Positions 23,580 to 33,539 are shown, counted from the first letter of the stretch. The stretch is 35,754 bases of DNA from Lysobacterales bacterium (GCA_028285525.1 JANQOZ010000097.1:1-35754); one strand, 5' to 3'. Translations and numbers: made by a program. The notes: generated from the sequence alone by a model not told the origin.

Positions 23580-25303
23580 GCGCTGGCGGCGCGAACGGCT
23601 TCGGTGGCCTGCGCGTCGACGCTGCCGTCGTCACCCAGCACCACACCGTACTGTTCACGCGCCGCGTCCCGGGTTACCAAACCATCCAGCACGTCTGCCC
23701 GCACCTGCTCTGGCGCTCGCTCCATCGCCGGGCCGAACCCACCGCCACCGCCCGTTCTTGAGCGAATGATGGTACCCACTGGAACCGGCTTCGCGTTCAC
23801 CTTGAGATAGGTCTCGGTGTCCTCTCCGGGCACGTCGACCTCGACTCGCGGCGGCCGGGCGTCACCACCGTCGAACAGACCCCAGGCCGGCGTGACGGCG
23901 CGCTCAAACCAGAGATAGAGCACGGAGTCGGACAGCACCTCATACTCGCGGTAGGTGCCGTTGCCGCCGCGGTACCGGCCGGCGCCGCCGGAGTCTTCGC
24001 GGATGTTGTAGCGCCGGATGCGCAGCGGATACTTGCGTTCAAAGACTTCGATCGGCAGGTCTTTAAAGCTGCCGTTGACGTTGTTGATGAGCGAGTTGGC
24101 GCCGTCACCACCGTCGAAGGCGCCCCAGCCGCCGGTGGTGGGCTCGATCATCAGGTAAGGCTGATCGCCGTTGCGCGGATCGTTGCCGGCAATCGTGATC
24201 ACCATCGAGTCGCCGTAGTGGGCTCCGGCAACGCGCCCGGGCATCGCCGGCGCCAGCGCCTTGATCACAAGATCAATCAGCAGGCCAAGCGGCGTGAAGT
24301 ACCAGCCACAGGCCGCCGGTTCTTTCGCGTTAAACACGCTGGAATCGGGTGCGCTCACCTCGAGAGGCTTAAACGAGCCGCCGTTGGGTGACACGTCCGG
24401 ACTCACCAGCAGCTTGTAGGCCACACGGACCGCAGCGATGGTCTGCGTCAGCCCGCAGTTGATCGGGCCGCGCGCCTGCGGGCTGGATCCCGTAAGGTCC
24501 AGCTGCATGCTGTCGCCTGCCACGTCAATTTTGAGCTTCACCGGCACCGGGCCGTTGCCGAGACCGTCGTCGTCCAGCGCGCCTTCCGCAACATAGCTGC
24601 CGTCCGGGATCTCTCCCACGGCCTGGCGCTCGCGGGTTTCGGTCTGGCGGAAGATCTCGTCGCGCGCTGCGCGAATCGTTTCAACGCCAAAGCGATCAAA
24701 CAGCGACTTGAGGCGACGCTCGCCGGTGCGCCCGGCCGCAATCTGCGCATTGAGATCGCCGATGAGCGCGTCACCAAAGCGGCTGTTGCGCCGCAGCAGG
24801 TCGATCACGTCGTCGCGGGCCACGCCGCCGTCGTACAGGCGGGTCGGCCCCCAGCGGGTGCCTTCCTGGTAGATCTCGTGGGAGTCCACCGGTGTGCCGG
24901 GATCTTTGGCGCCGACGTCTAGCCAGTGGGCTCGCGAAGCAGCAAAGCCGATGCGCTGGTCGTTGTGGAAGATTGGCATGATCACCGTGGAGTCGTTTAG
25001 GTGCGTGCCGGTCATGTAGGAGTCGTTCATGTAGAACACGTCGCCGGGCTTGAAGTAGTCCCAGCCGTGCTGCTCGGCGATCAGCTTGACGCAGATCTCC
25101 AGGTTGCCGAGGAACAGCGGCAGGCCCAGCGACTGGCCGAGCACCTCACCCTGATCGTCGATCAGCGCTACCGAACAGTCTTTGCCTTCATAGATCACCG
25201 GCGTAAACGCGCTGCGGATGAGCGTCGCGTTCATGTCGTTGGCAATCGCGATAAACGCGTTGCGGATAATTTCCGTAGTGACCGGATCGACTTGCGTGCT
25301 CAT
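23576..25303 (-). CDS. hyuB: Hydantoinase B / oxoprolinase subunit
   Basis: A 575-residue HyuB-family protein, slightly long. It begins DPVTTEIIRNAFIAIANDMN, with IRSAFTPVIYEGKDCSVAL, GDVFYMNDSYMTGTHLND, and later FKPLEVSAPDSSVFNAKEPAACGW and RYRGGNGTYREYEV, all typical of the family. With HyuA it opens cyclic amide rings (hydantoins, 5-oxoproline, lactams) or carboxylates ketones in an ATP-dependent reaction. The family cannot be narrowed further from sequence. Its ATG overlaps the hyuA stop (ATGA), so the subunits are made together. Confidence 0.9.
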   Translation of the reverse strand: MSTQVDPVTTEIIRNAFIAIANDMNATLIRSAFTPVIYEGKDCSVALIDDQGEVLGQSLGLPLFLGNLEICVKLIAEQHGWDYFKPGDVFYMNDSYMTGTHLNDSTVIMPIFHNDQRIGFAASRAHWLDVGAKDPGTPVDSHEIYQEGTRWGPTRLYDGGVARDDVIDLLRRNSRFGDALIGDLNAQIAAGRTGERRLKSLFDRFGVETIRAARDEIFRQTETRERQAVGEIPDGSYVAEGALDDDGLGNGPVPVKLKIDVAGDSMQLDLTGSSPQARGPINCGLTQTIAAVRVAYKLLVSPDVSPNGGSFKPLEVSAPDSSVFNAKEPAACGWYFTPLGLLIDLVIKALAPAMPGRVAGAHYGDSMVITIAGNDPRNGDQPYLMIEPTTGGWGAFDGGDGANSLINNVNGSFKDLPIEVFERKYPLRIRRYNIREDSGGAGRYRGGNGTYREYEVLSDSVLYLWFERAVTPAWGLFDGGDARPPRVEVDVPGEDTETYLKVNAKPVPVGTIIRSRTGGGGGFGPAMERAPEQVRADVLDGLVTRDAAREQYGVVLGDDGSVDAQATEAVRAASA

Positions 25304-27324
25304 TGACTGCCCTCCCGGGTGATCAGAATGTTGCCGATGTCATCAACGCGCGCCACCCAGCCGGGCGGTACAACCGTCGTCGCACTTTTCTCTTCGATGA
25401 TCGCCGGGCCCGCCAGGCTATGACTGCTCGTGAGCTTGAGCCGATCGTAAACCGGTGTCGGCAGCTCCTGACCGCCATAGATGGCCTGACGTTCGCCCAG
25501 CACCGGGTCAGCCTCCCCGCCACCTTGGCCGGGCTCCTCAAAGTCGGATCGCACCAGCGCGCCAAACGCCGCCAAACGCAGATTCACGAACTCCACCGGC
25601 GCACCGGGTGAGCCGTGGCCGTAGCGTCGCTCGTGGCTTTCATGAAACGCCGCGACGATGTCATCCACCTGGCTGCCGGCCGGCAGCGCCACGTTGATCG
25701 AGTACTCCTGGCCGATGTAGCGCATGTCGGCTGACCGCTCAAAGGACAGCGCCTCGTCGGCGACACCCTGGGCCCGCAATGCCTCGGCACCCTCCTGCTC
25801 CAACGCCTGGTAATGCTTCTCGAGGTCTGACAAATCCACCGACTGCGTGGGGCTGTAGTAGGCGCAGGTCTGGTCACTGCGCAGATCGGTCTGCAGCATG
25901 CCCCAGGCCGAAAACGTGCCCGGGAAATTGGGTACCACCACCTCGCTGATGTCGAGCTCCTGAGCCAGGAACACGGCGGCCATCGGGCCCGCGCCGCCGA
26001 AGGCCACCAGGCTGAAGTCGCGCGGGTCGAGACCCTGGCTTACCGTGATGGTGCGCATGGCGTCAGCCATCGCGGCGTTGGAAATCGCGAGGATCCCCTC
26101 CGCTAGCGCCGTTGGCGTCATGCCGGCCCGGTCGGCCAGCGAATTGATGGCGGTGGTGGCGGCATCCAGGTCCAGCGTCATGTCGCCACCCAGCAGGGAA
26201 GCCACGCCCAGGCGACCCAGAAAAACGTTAGCGTCGGTGACCGTCGGCTCCTTGCCGCCGCGGCCGTAGCACGCTGGACCGGGCTGGGAGCCCGCGCTGT
26301 GAGGACCCACCCGGAGCCCTTCACCTTCCATCCAGGCAATCGACCCGCCGCCGGTGCCGATGGTCTGGATGTCCAGGATCGACATCAGCAGCGGCAGCCC
26401 TTCGAGTTCCGTTTCGGTTGTGGCGGTGCCCGAGCCGTCGATGACCAGCGACAGGTCGAACGACGTGCCGCCCATGTCGACGCAGAGCAGGTTGTTGCGG
26501 CCCATCGCTTTGGCCAGGGATACCCCGCCGACCGTTCCGCCAACCGGGCCGGAGAGCAGTGTGAACACCGGCTTGTCGCGCGCGGCCTCCGCGGTGGCCA
26601 CGCCACCGCTGGACTGCATCACGTGCACCGTTGCGCCCATGCCTAAGTCGGCAAACTGCTGTTCGAGGCTCGACAGGTAGCGCTGCACCACGGGCGCCAC
26701 GTAGGCGTTCATCACCGCCGTGGAGGCGCGCTCATACTCGCGCCACTCTGGCGCGACGGTATGCGAAAGCGTAATCGATACGCCGGGCAGCGCCTCGCTC
26801 AGGATCTTGCCTGCCTCCAGCTCGTGCTGCGGGTGGGCATACGAGTGCAGGAAACACACCGCCACCGAGGCGATGCCCTCGCTCTTCACCTTGTCGACGA
26901 CGGTTGCAAGGTCATCGTGATTCAGCGGCTCCAGCTCTTCGCCGTCCCAGGCCAGGCGACCCCCAATTTCGTGAACGTCGCGGCGGGCGACAAGCTGCTC
27001 GGGTTTACGGTACTGCAGGTCGTAAAGGGTCTGCCGATTGCCGCGGGCGATGGAATAGCTGTCCCCGCTGCCGGCGGTCATCAGCAGCAGCACGCGCTCA
27101 CCCCGACGCTCCAGGAACGCGTTCAGCCCCACCGTCGTGCCATGCACAAAGAAGTTGATCTCAGAGGCGTTAGGGATGAGCTGCTGCACCCCCTCGATCA
27201 CGCCGCGGGCCGGATTGTCCGGCGTGGTGGCAACTTTGCCGACGAAGGTCGGACCGTCAGCCGGGTCCACGACCAGATCGGTGAAGGTGCCGCCGATGTC
27301 GGCAGATACGCGAAACTCAGACAT
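25300..27324 (-). CDS. hyuA: Hydantoinase A / oxoprolinase subunit
   Basis: A 674-residue ATP-binding subunit. The actin-like phosphate loops are SADIGGTFTDLVVD (7-20) and VDMGGTSFDLSLV (282-294). Family signatures include EWREYERASTAVMNAYVAP (193-211), MQSSGGV and LLSGPVGGTVGG (256-267). It phosphorylates the ring carbonyl that HyuB then hydrolyses, by analogy with 5-oxoprolinase and N-methylhydantoinase. The start ATG has GGAG 6 nt upstream. It lies 80 nt after the TonB-receptor gene. Confidence 0.92.
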   Translation of the reverse strand: MSEFRVSADIGGTFTDLVVDPADGPTFVGKVATTPDNPARGVIEGVQQLIPNASEINFFVHGTTVGLNAFLERRGERVLLLMTAGSGDSYSIARGNRQTLYDLQYRKPEQLVARRDVHEIGGRLAWDGEELEPLNHDDLATVVDKVKSEGIASVAVCFLHSYAHPQHELEAGKILSEALPGVSITLSHTVAPEWREYERASTAVMNAYVAPVVQRYLSSLEQQFADLGMGATVHVMQSSGGVATAEAARDKPVFTLLSGPVGGTVGGVSLAKAMGRNNLLCVDMGGTSFDLSLVIDGSGTATTETELEGLPLLMSILDIQTIGTGGGSIAWMEGEGLRVGPHSAGSQPGPACYGRGGKEPTVTDANVFLGRLGVASLLGGDMTLDLDAATTAINSLADRAGMTPTALAEGILAISNAAMADAMRTITVSQGLDPRDFSLVAFGGAGPMAAVFLAQELDISEVVVPNFPGTFSAWGMLQTDLRSDQTCAYYSPTQSVDLSDLEKHYQALEQEGAEALRAQGVADEALSFERSADMRYIGQEYSINVALPAGSQVDDIVAAFHESHERRYGHGSPGAPVEFVNLRLAAFGALVRSDFEEPGQGGGEADPVLGERQAIYGGQELPTPVYDRLKLTSSHSLAGPAIIEEKSATTVVPPGWVARVDDIGNILITREGSQ

Positions 27325-27404
27325 GGCTGCTCCTGCGGGGCGTTAGGCGAATCGGAAAAACGCCTGGGCGACCAGCTGGCTGGCCGCCCAAGGGATTGAG
27401 TGCA

Positions 27405-29618
27405 TCAAAAGAAATCGTAGCGAAGCTGAACGCGCCAGATCCGGCCGGGCGCCGCCGCGGAGAAACCGCCGGCGACCCACTCCGAGTTGAACTCCTCGTC
27501 AAGCGCGTTCTCGATGTCCGCTGACAGGAGCCAGTCCTGATGCTGGAGACCAAGACGGATGTTCAGGAAGTCCAGCGCGGAACGAGCGGTTGAGTTGTTC
27601 ACGTCCCAGAACTGGCTGCCGCGGCGCTCGTAGTCGAGCCGGACATACGGCGTTGCTTCGAACAGGCTGTTGGCGAGCTCGTAGCGAATCCCGGCGTTGA
27701 AGGTGTTGTCAGCAATATAGGGCGCTTCGTTGCCTACCGCCGTCGGGTCGACCGCGTAGGCCTCGATTTCGCTGTTGGTGTAACCGATGGCGGCGTAGGC
27801 GTCGAGCTGTTCGGTCGCGCGATACACCATCTCCAGTTCCCCGCCCCACAGCGACACGTCGTCGATGTTGGTCAGGATCTGGGCGCTGATGGCGCCGATG
27901 AAGGAGAAAAACTGCTGGCCTTCCACGTCGGTGGTGAATACCGCCGCGCCGAGCCGCAGCCGATCGTCCAGGAACTGGCCTTTGAAGCCGACCTCGAACG
28001 ACTCGGAGTCCTCCTGATCGGCAACGTCAGACACGCCTATGATGCCGGCACCTGCTGCGACCTGGGCGATGCCGTTCTGGTTGAACTGGCCGCTGCGGAA
28101 GCCTTCGCCGTAGGTGGCGTACCAGTTCTGGTTCGGCGTCGGCTGGTAGCGCAGCGTGACCTTGGGCTGAAGCTTGTCGAAGCTCTCCTCGTTCCGCGCG
28201 CCGGGCTGACCTGCCGGGAACTGAAGTGGCGACACAAACTGCACGCGCTCCTCGTCGTCGTAGCGCAGGGCCAGCGAAAACTCGAGCTGGTCGGTGATGT
28301 CGTAGGCCAGTGACCCGAAGAACGCGGTCGCCGTATTCTCGTTGTCATCCGCCAGCAGCGAAGTGGTCGGGTTCAGCGGGTTGGTGAGCGGCTGGCGCTC
28401 GACGCGCAGGATGCCGTTGCCCGTATCAACCCCGGTGGAGAGCGAAACGAAACGCTCCCAGTCCAGGTAATAGGCGCCGACTTCCCAGCGCAGGCGCTGG
28501 TCTGCCGGTGAGGCAAAGCGGAACTCCTGGCTCCAGGCCTCGAGGTCAAAGTAACCGGTCTGGGTACCGTCAAAGCCGAACAGCTCCGGGGCGCTGCGCG
28601 CGTTGGTGTAGGGGAACTGGTCAGAGTCGGCAAACTCTTCGATGGTGGTGTACGAGGTCGTCGAGGTAAACGTGCCGTAGGCGGTTTCCCAGTCGATCTT
28701 GGCCGCAAAGTCGTCGGTATCACGGGCGCCGATGTCCGGGTTGTTGGAGATGATCGGCAGCACGTTGTCCGCATCGACCGGGCCTGTATCGGTGCCAAAG
28801 CCCGTGGCCGTGATGCCGTCAGCCGCGATGTTCACGCCCTGAAACTGAAAACCGATGCCGCGGCCATCATGGCGGGCAAAGTTGGCGCGCAGATCGACGC
28901 TCAGGTTGTCGGTCGGCTCCCAGATCATCCGGGCGCGCACGGCGAGATCCTCAAACGGATCGTCCTCTGTGCCGCGAGTCAGGTTGTCCAGATAGCCGTC
29001 GCGATCGATATAGTTGACCGACAGTCGTCCGTAGAGCTCGTCTTCGACAATCGCGCCGCCGATAGCACCGCCGACTCGAAACTCGTTACCGTCGCCGTAG
29101 CCGAGATTAACGTAGCCGTCAGTCTCGTTAGTCGGCCGCTGGGTGTTGATAATGATGGCGCCGCCGGTGGCGTTCCGGCCATAGATGGCGCCCTGCGGCC
29201 CTTTGACCACCTCGATACTCTGAATATCGAAGATCTCCTGGCGGAACTGGATGCCGCTGAACTGGAGAACGCCGTCCACCAGGGTGGCCACCGGCGCTTC
29301 ACCGTTCCGTACCTGGGTCAGGCCCCGAATCGTCAGGAAGGAAGTACCGATGCCCTGAGAGGTGGCGAGCGTGACGTTCGGGGTGAACTGGATGAAATCC
29401 TCGACTCGCTCAATGCCGGCGTCGACGACGTCGCGACCGGAAAACACGTTGACCGCCACCGGGGCGTCGAGTACTGACTCCTCACGCCGGCGGGCCGTCA
29501 CAACAATCTCCTCGAGATCGTCATTCTGGGCTGAGTTGCTCTGACTCATGACCGGCGGCGCCGCAAACGCGGCCAGGCCTCCGATCAGAAAAGGGGTTAG
29601 CACGCGTCGCACGGTCAT
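27405..29618 (-). CDS. TonB-dependent outer-membrane receptor
   Basis: I take ATG 29618, which has GGAGG 5 nt upstream, over the GTG at 29630; this gives 737 residues. A signal peptide (VLTPFLIGGLAAFAAPPVMSQ) is followed by the TonB box region DDLEEIVVTARRREE, a plug domain (FIQFTPNVTL, FLTIRGL, IEVVKGPQGAIYGRNATGG) and a beta-barrel that ends in the aromatic residue of RVQLRYDFF. It should take up the substrate of the hyu genes across the outer membrane. It is the first gene of the operon TonB receptor-hyuA-hyuB-permease-MDR and has a good promoter upstream. Confidence 0.92.
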   Translation of the reverse strand: MTVRRVLTPFLIGGLAAFAAPPVMSQSNSAQNDDLEEIVVTARRREESVLDAPVAVNVFSGRDVVDAGIERVEDFIQFTPNVTLATSQGIGTSFLTIRGLTQVRNGEAPVATLVDGVLQFSGIQFRQEIFDIQSIEVVKGPQGAIYGRNATGGAIIINTQRPTNETDGYVNLGYGDGNEFRVGGAIGGAIVEDELYGRLSVNYIDRDGYLDNLTRGTEDDPFEDLAVRARMIWEPTDNLSVDLRANFARHDGRGIGFQFQGVNIAADGITATGFGTDTGPVDADNVLPIISNNPDIGARDTDDFAAKIDWETAYGTFTSTTSYTTIEEFADSDQFPYTNARSAPELFGFDGTQTGYFDLEAWSQEFRFASPADQRLRWEVGAYYLDWERFVSLSTGVDTGNGILRVERQPLTNPLNPTTSLLADDNENTATAFFGSLAYDITDQLEFSLALRYDDEERVQFVSPLQFPAGQPGARNEESFDKLQPKVTLRYQPTPNQNWYATYGEGFRSGQFNQNGIAQVAAGAGIIGVSDVADQEDSESFEVGFKGQFLDDRLRLGAAVFTTDVEGQQFFSFIGAISAQILTNIDDVSLWGGELEMVYRATEQLDAYAAIGYTNSEIEAYAVDPTAVGNEAPYIADNTFNAGIRYELANSLFEATPYVRLDYERRGSQFWDVNNSTARSALDFLNIRLGLQHQDWLLSADIENALDEEFNSEWVAGGFSAAAPGRIWRVQLRYDFF

Positions 29619-29705
29619 CTCATCCTCCACGGCCGTCAGGCCATTCGATAACGTTTTGGGTCAGCCGAGAAGCCGGCAGGTTATGCTGACTAAACTCGCA
29701 CCAGC

Positions 29706-29757
29706 ACTATACTAAAAATTTTTACTCTGGCAAAAAAGATTTGATAAACTCAACAAA
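29706..29757 (-). promoter_or_regulatory. Sigma-70 promoter and possible operator of the hyu operon
   Basis: On the minus strand TTGCCA (29733-29728) and TATAGT (29711-29706) are 16 nt apart, close to consensus, and point at the receptor gene. Just upstream is an imperfect inverted repeat TTTGAT (29740-29745) / AACAAA (29752-29757), a candidate site for the divergent XRE regulator. Confidence 0.6.
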
Positions 29758-29796
29758 TACAGTCAATCAAATGTCCGTAGAGGGCGACTAACAGCC

Positions 29797-30378
29797 GTGC
29801 AACAACCCAAGCCAAGCGCCGATTCCCTCAAGCGATCTTTGGGCAGCCTGCTAAAAGCTCGGCGCAAAGCCATGAAGCTGACGCTGCAGGAGCTGGCCGA
29901 ACGCGCGGAGCTGTCGCCGGCGTTTATCTCGCAGGCGGAGCGCGGCAAGGCGACGCCGTCGATTGTGTCGCTGGTAAACCTCGCTCGTGCGCTCGAAACC
30001 GACATCCATTACTTTTTGACGCCGCCGCCGGCGGCCAGCCTGGTGCATCGGGGCGACGACCCGGTCTACCTCGAGCTGAACTCGCCGGTGACCTACGCGC
30101 GCATCGACAGCGACATCCGGAACCAGCAGATGAACGCCCTGCTGATGGAAATCCCGGCCGGCATTTCCCTGCCGGTGGTGCATCGGGAGGTCGGGGAAGA
30201 CTTTTTCTACGTGCTCGAAGGCACCGTAGATACCACCATCGGCGAAAAAGAGTTCACGCTGGGCGCCGGCGACAGTGTCCACATCAACACCCAGCTCGAC
30301 CACAGCATCGTCAACAGCGGCAAGACCACGGCTCGCCTGATCTGGGTCGGTACGCCACCGATCCTCCCCTCCAGCTAA
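29797..30378 (+). CDS. XRE-cupin transcriptional regulator
   Basis: A 193-residue regulator with an XRE helix-turn-helix at about 16-72 (LTLQELAERAELSPAFISQAERGKATPS) and a cupin_2 sensor domain at about 115-186 (LPVVHREVGEDFFYVLEG, FTLGAGDSVHINTQLDHSI). Such proteins bind a small ligand in the cupin and control neighbouring catabolic genes. It is divergent from the receptor-hyu operon, with a 178-nt AT-rich intergenic region. The start is GTG 29797 with only a weak ribosome site; a few codons' uncertainty remains. Confidence 0.88.
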   Translation: MQQPKPSADSLKRSLGSLLKARRKAMKLTLQELAERAELSPAFISQAERGKATPSIVSLVNLARALETDIHYFLTPPPAASLVHRGDDPVYLELNSPVTYARIDSDIRNQQMNALLMEIPAGISLPVVHREVGEDFFYVLEGTVDTTIGEKEFTLGAGDSVHINTQLDHSIVNSGKTTARLIWVGTPPILPSS

Positions 30379-30476
30379 GGCGCCGTGTCCGCTTTGCTTC
30401 AACTGCGCAGAGCCCCCAAGGATGGTCTGGCGGACGGCCGTGCCGCGGATCTTTTGCGGCAGAGCGGCGCACCGTT

Positions 30477-31028
30477 TTGACCGAGCCGAGCGCACAGCCG
30501 GGACTTCGGGTCACAACCGTCTGCGGTGAGTTCGTCGTCGGCCTGGATACGGAGCGCGCACCGCTCACCTGCCGCTATTTCGCTGGGCTGGCCGCCGCCG
30601 GACGCCTCGACGGCAGCAGCGTGTTCCGGGTGGTCACGCCCGACAACGAGCCCGAGGAACCCAACGCCATCAGCGTCGTCCAGCTGGGGCTCTGGGATGA
30701 GAGCGAGCTCGAACGGGTGCAGGTCCCGCACGAAAGCACGGAGCTGACGGGTCTTGTGCACCGTCAGTGGACCGTTTCCGCGGCGCGCTTTGAGGTTGGC
30801 GAACTCTACGGCAGTTTTTTTGTGTGCATGCGCGACGAGCCCTGCCTCAACCACGGCGGCAGTCGCAATCCGGACGAAGCGGGTTTTGCCGCCTTTGGTC
30901 GCGTGGTGGACGGCCATGAAACGCTGCACGCGCTTTACCGTCGAGCGGAGCCCGCCGCGATCCTGAAAGATCCGATTCCGGTTCACAGCGTTCAACCGCT
31001 GTCGATTTCCTGCCAGCATCCCGACTGA
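30477..31028 (+). CDS. Cyclophilin-type peptidyl-prolyl isomerase
   Basis: A 183-residue protein matching the cyclophilin fold: VTTVCGEFVVGLDTERAPLTCRYFAGL, LDGSSVFRVV (catalytic Arg of the FHRV motif), GSFFVCM, and FAAFGRVVDGHETLHALY near the end. An insertion between the FRVV strand and the central region (LGLWDESELERVQVPHE) resembles a known periplasm-lacking subgroup, and no signal peptide is seen. The annotated start is TTG 30477; the frame is open further upstream without ATG, so the true start is uncertain. Confidence 0.78.
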   Translation: MTEPSAQPGLRVTTVCGEFVVGLDTERAPLTCRYFAGLAAAGRLDGSSVFRVVTPDNEPEEPNAISVVQLGLWDESELERVQVPHESTELTGLVHRQWTVSAARFEVGELYGSFFVCMRDEPCLNHGGSRNPDEAGFAAFGRVVDGHETLHALYRRAEPAAILKDPIPVHSVQPLSISCQHPD

Positions 31029-31150
31029 GGCCTTCGCGGCGTGCGGTCGTTGAGGCTTAAGGCGTTTAAGACGCTAAAGGGCCGACTGTTGGGCATATAA
31101 ACTTGCTGCTGCCGCCGTCGTCCTTCTACGCTGCCGGAGGGAAAATCGCT

Positions 31151-31777
31151 ATGGCCCACCTCAAAACCCTGCTACTCGGCCTCCTGTTTCTGATCGGAGC
31201 CTGGTACCTGGTCGGTGAACTGATCTTCGCGGCATCGCGAGACCGCGGCGAACTGGATGCTGTCGACATAACGTTCCGGTTCAGCCACGTGCTGTTCACC
31301 TTACCCCTGCTTCTGCTGCCGATCGTGCAGTTCTCCCAAGGGCTGCGCAGCCGCAGGCCCGCCGTTCACCGCGGACTCGGCCGGTTGTATCTGATCTCAG
31401 CGATCCTTGCCTCGATCGGTGCTCTGTATCTGGGGCTGACGTTCGAGGAAACCGGCCGGCGCCCTCCCCTGGTGGTCTTCGCTGCGCTGTGGCTGTTGTT
31501 CAGCCTGGCAGCCTGGATCTGCGCCCGGCGCCGATCCTATGCCGCCCACGCCAACTTTGTCTTGCGCAGCTACGGGGTGGCGCTGGCGTTTGTTCTGGTT
31601 CGAGTCCTCAATGGCTTTGAGTCGCAGCTGTTTGGCTTTATTGAAAGCGACGAGGTTCGCAACGTGACGCGCGAGTGGCTCGCTTTTGTTGTGCCGCTGG
31701 TAGTGATCGAGCTTGGCATCAGCTGGCTGCCGGCACTGCGGCGTCGGAAGGGCGCTTCAGCTCCCGCGACCTCCTAG
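31151..31777 (+). CDS. DUF2306-type membrane protein
   Basis: A 208-residue membrane protein with about six hydrophobic helices. I choose ATG 31151 because GGAGGG lies 10 nt upstream; the frame also allows a TTG at 31103. RPAVHRGLGRLYLISAILASIGALYLGL and AHANFVLRSYGVALAFVLVRVLNG, with paired His residues in loops, are typical of the DUF2306 family. The function is unknown. Confidence 0.72.
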   Translation: MAHLKTLLLGLLFLIGAWYLVGELIFAASRDRGELDAVDITFRFSHVLFTLPLLLLPIVQFSQGLRSRRPAVHRGLGRLYLISAILASIGALYLGLTFEETGRRPPLVVFAALWLLFSLAAWICARRRSYAAHANFVLRSYGVALAFVLVRVLNGFESQLFGFIESDEVRNVTREWLAFVVPLVVIELGISWLPALRRRKGASAPATS

Positions 31778-31910
31778 CTTCCAGTAGTTCGACCTTGCCT
31801 TCCCCCGCAAGGATGCGGGGCTATTGGCTACACCCCGAGGGGTTCGTTTCCGACTGTGCGGGCCTGCTGCGCTGGCTATGCTCATCAGCCTTTTCCCATG
31901 CGACCCGCCT

Positions 31911-33431
31911 ATGGACCTCGCCACCGTTTATTGCCGTGCCGAAGTGGGCATCGACGCGCCGCTGGTTCGAGTGGAAGTGCACAGCGGGAACGGGCTGCCG
32001 AAGGTCACCATCGTTGGGCTGGCCCAGACGGCCGTGAAGGAAAGCCGGGACCGGGTGCAGGCGGCACTGGAAAACTCAGGGTTCCTGTTTCCGAGGACGC
32101 GGCTGACGATCAACCTCGCCCCCGCTGATCTGCCCAAGGCCGGCGGGCGCTACGATCTGGCGATCGCCGTCGGCGTCTTGCTCGTGTCGGACCAGCTCCC
32201 GGCAGACCGTGTCGCCGACCACGAGTTTCTGGGTGAGCTGGGGCTGGATGGATCGCTGCGCGGGATTCGGGGTGGGTTGCCGGTCAGCCTGGCCGCCAGC
32301 CGCGCGAAGCGAACGCTCATCATCGCCGAAGCCAATGCCCAGGAAGCTGCGTTGGTCAGCAATTCGCAGGTTCGCGAGGCATCCCACTTGCTGGAAGTCT
32401 GCGCGCACCTGTGCGGCACGCAGCCGCTGAGCGAGCCTGACCCGCAGGAGCTTGGACCACGAGTGGTTCCGGATCTCGCGGATGTGCGCGGCCAGCACCA
32501 GGCCCGCCGTGCGCTTGAGGTGGCCGCCGCGGGCGGCCACAACCTGCTGTTTTATGGTCCGCCAGGCACCGGCAAAACCATGCTCGCGTCGCGCCTGCCG
32601 GGTGTGCTGCCCGAGCTCAGCGAAAGCCAGGCGCTGGAAAGCGCTTCGGTGGCCTCGGTCAGCCATCGCGGCCTGAACCCGAAAGAGTTTCGCTGCCGTC
32701 CGTTCCGATCACCCCACCACAGCGCGTCCGCCGCCGCGCTTGTTGGCGGCGGCACACCCCCCACCCCTGGCGAAATCTCACTCTCACACAACGGCGTACT
32801 GTTTCTCGACGAACTTCCGGAATTCACGCGCCACGTGCTGGAGATGCTCAGGGAACCCCTGGAAAGCGGCGCCATCACCCTGTCGCGCGCGGGGTACCAG
32901 GTGACCTTTCCAGCACGGTTCCAGCTCGTCGCCGCGATGAATCCCTGCAAGTGTGGCTACTACGGCGTGGATAGCCGGTGTCAGTGCGGGCCAGCGGAAG
33001 TCCAACGCTACCGCCAGCGCATCTCAGGCCCGCTGCTCGATCGCATCGACATGCATGTGCTGATGCCGCGAGTCACGCTGAGAGAGCTGAACAAGACACC
33101 AGGAGGGGAAGCGTCAGAAACGGTTAGAGAAAGAGTGGCCGCCGGGCAAATCATGCAACACGAACGCCAGCAGCAGCTGAATGCCCAGCTGAGTGGAAGC
33201 GCGCTAGATCAATTTGCACCACTCGACAAACGCACAAAAACCATGCTGGAAAACGTTGCTGACCAGTTGGGCTTGTCGACGAGGGCCTGCCACCGTGTTC
33301 AGCGCGTTGCCCGCACCATTGCCGATCTAGCGGGCGAGCGAGAGATCTCGATTCAACATCTCAGCGAGGCCGTTCAATACCGGCAGCTGGATAGGCTCTC
33401 TTTGGACCCGGCTAACGTTGCCAAATCTTAG
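31911..33431 (+). CDS. comM: YifB/ComM-family Mg-chelatase-like ATPase
   Basis: A 506-residue AAA+ protein. I choose ATG 31911 because MDLATVYCRAEVGIDAPLV matches the family start; the frame reaches back to 31824 without support. The N-terminal Lon-like ChlI domain covers ~20-140. Walker A GPPGTGKT is at 216-223, RSPHHSAS at 266-273 and Walker B VLFLDE at 296-301. A cysteine cluster (CKCGYYG...CQCG, 346-360) and a C-terminal MgChlI_C domain follow. ComM is a helicase that extends the branch during natural transformation in Vibrio and Acinetobacter. It is intact here. Confidence 0.92.
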   Translation: MDLATVYCRAEVGIDAPLVRVEVHSGNGLPKVTIVGLAQTAVKESRDRVQAALENSGFLFPRTRLTINLAPADLPKAGGRYDLAIAVGVLLVSDQLPADRVADHEFLGELGLDGSLRGIRGGLPVSLAASRAKRTLIIAEANAQEAALVSNSQVREASHLLEVCAHLCGTQPLSEPDPQELGPRVVPDLADVRGQHQARRALEVAAAGGHNLLFYGPPGTGKTMLASRLPGVLPELSESQALESASVASVSHRGLNPKEFRCRPFRSPHHSASAAALVGGGTPPTPGEISLSHNGVLFLDELPEFTRHVLEMLREPLESGAITLSRAGYQVTFPARFQLVAAMNPCKCGYYGVDSRCQCGPAEVQRYRQRISGPLLDRIDMHVLMPRVTLRELNKTPGGEASETVRERVAAGQIMQHERQQQLNAQLSGSALDQFAPLDKRTKTMLENVADQLGLSTRACHRVQRVARTIADLAGEREISIQHLSEAVQYRQLDRLSLDPANVAKS

Positions 33432-33519
33432 CTCTCTCGCGGGTACTGGAAATCGTAACCTCGTCCTGGCTCGACCTGACACTGCTCTTCACTGATCCTA
33501 GAACCCAAGAATTCGACCT

Positions 33520-33539
33520 GGCACTTGGTCCTGGACCCT
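33520..33539 (+). repeat. 20-bp inverted repeat, left copy
   Basis: GGCACTTGGTCCTGGACCCT recurs as its reverse complement at 35002-35021 with 19 of 20 matches. The two copies bracket the duplicated membrane-protein genes and the RAYT fragment. Confidence 0.65.
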
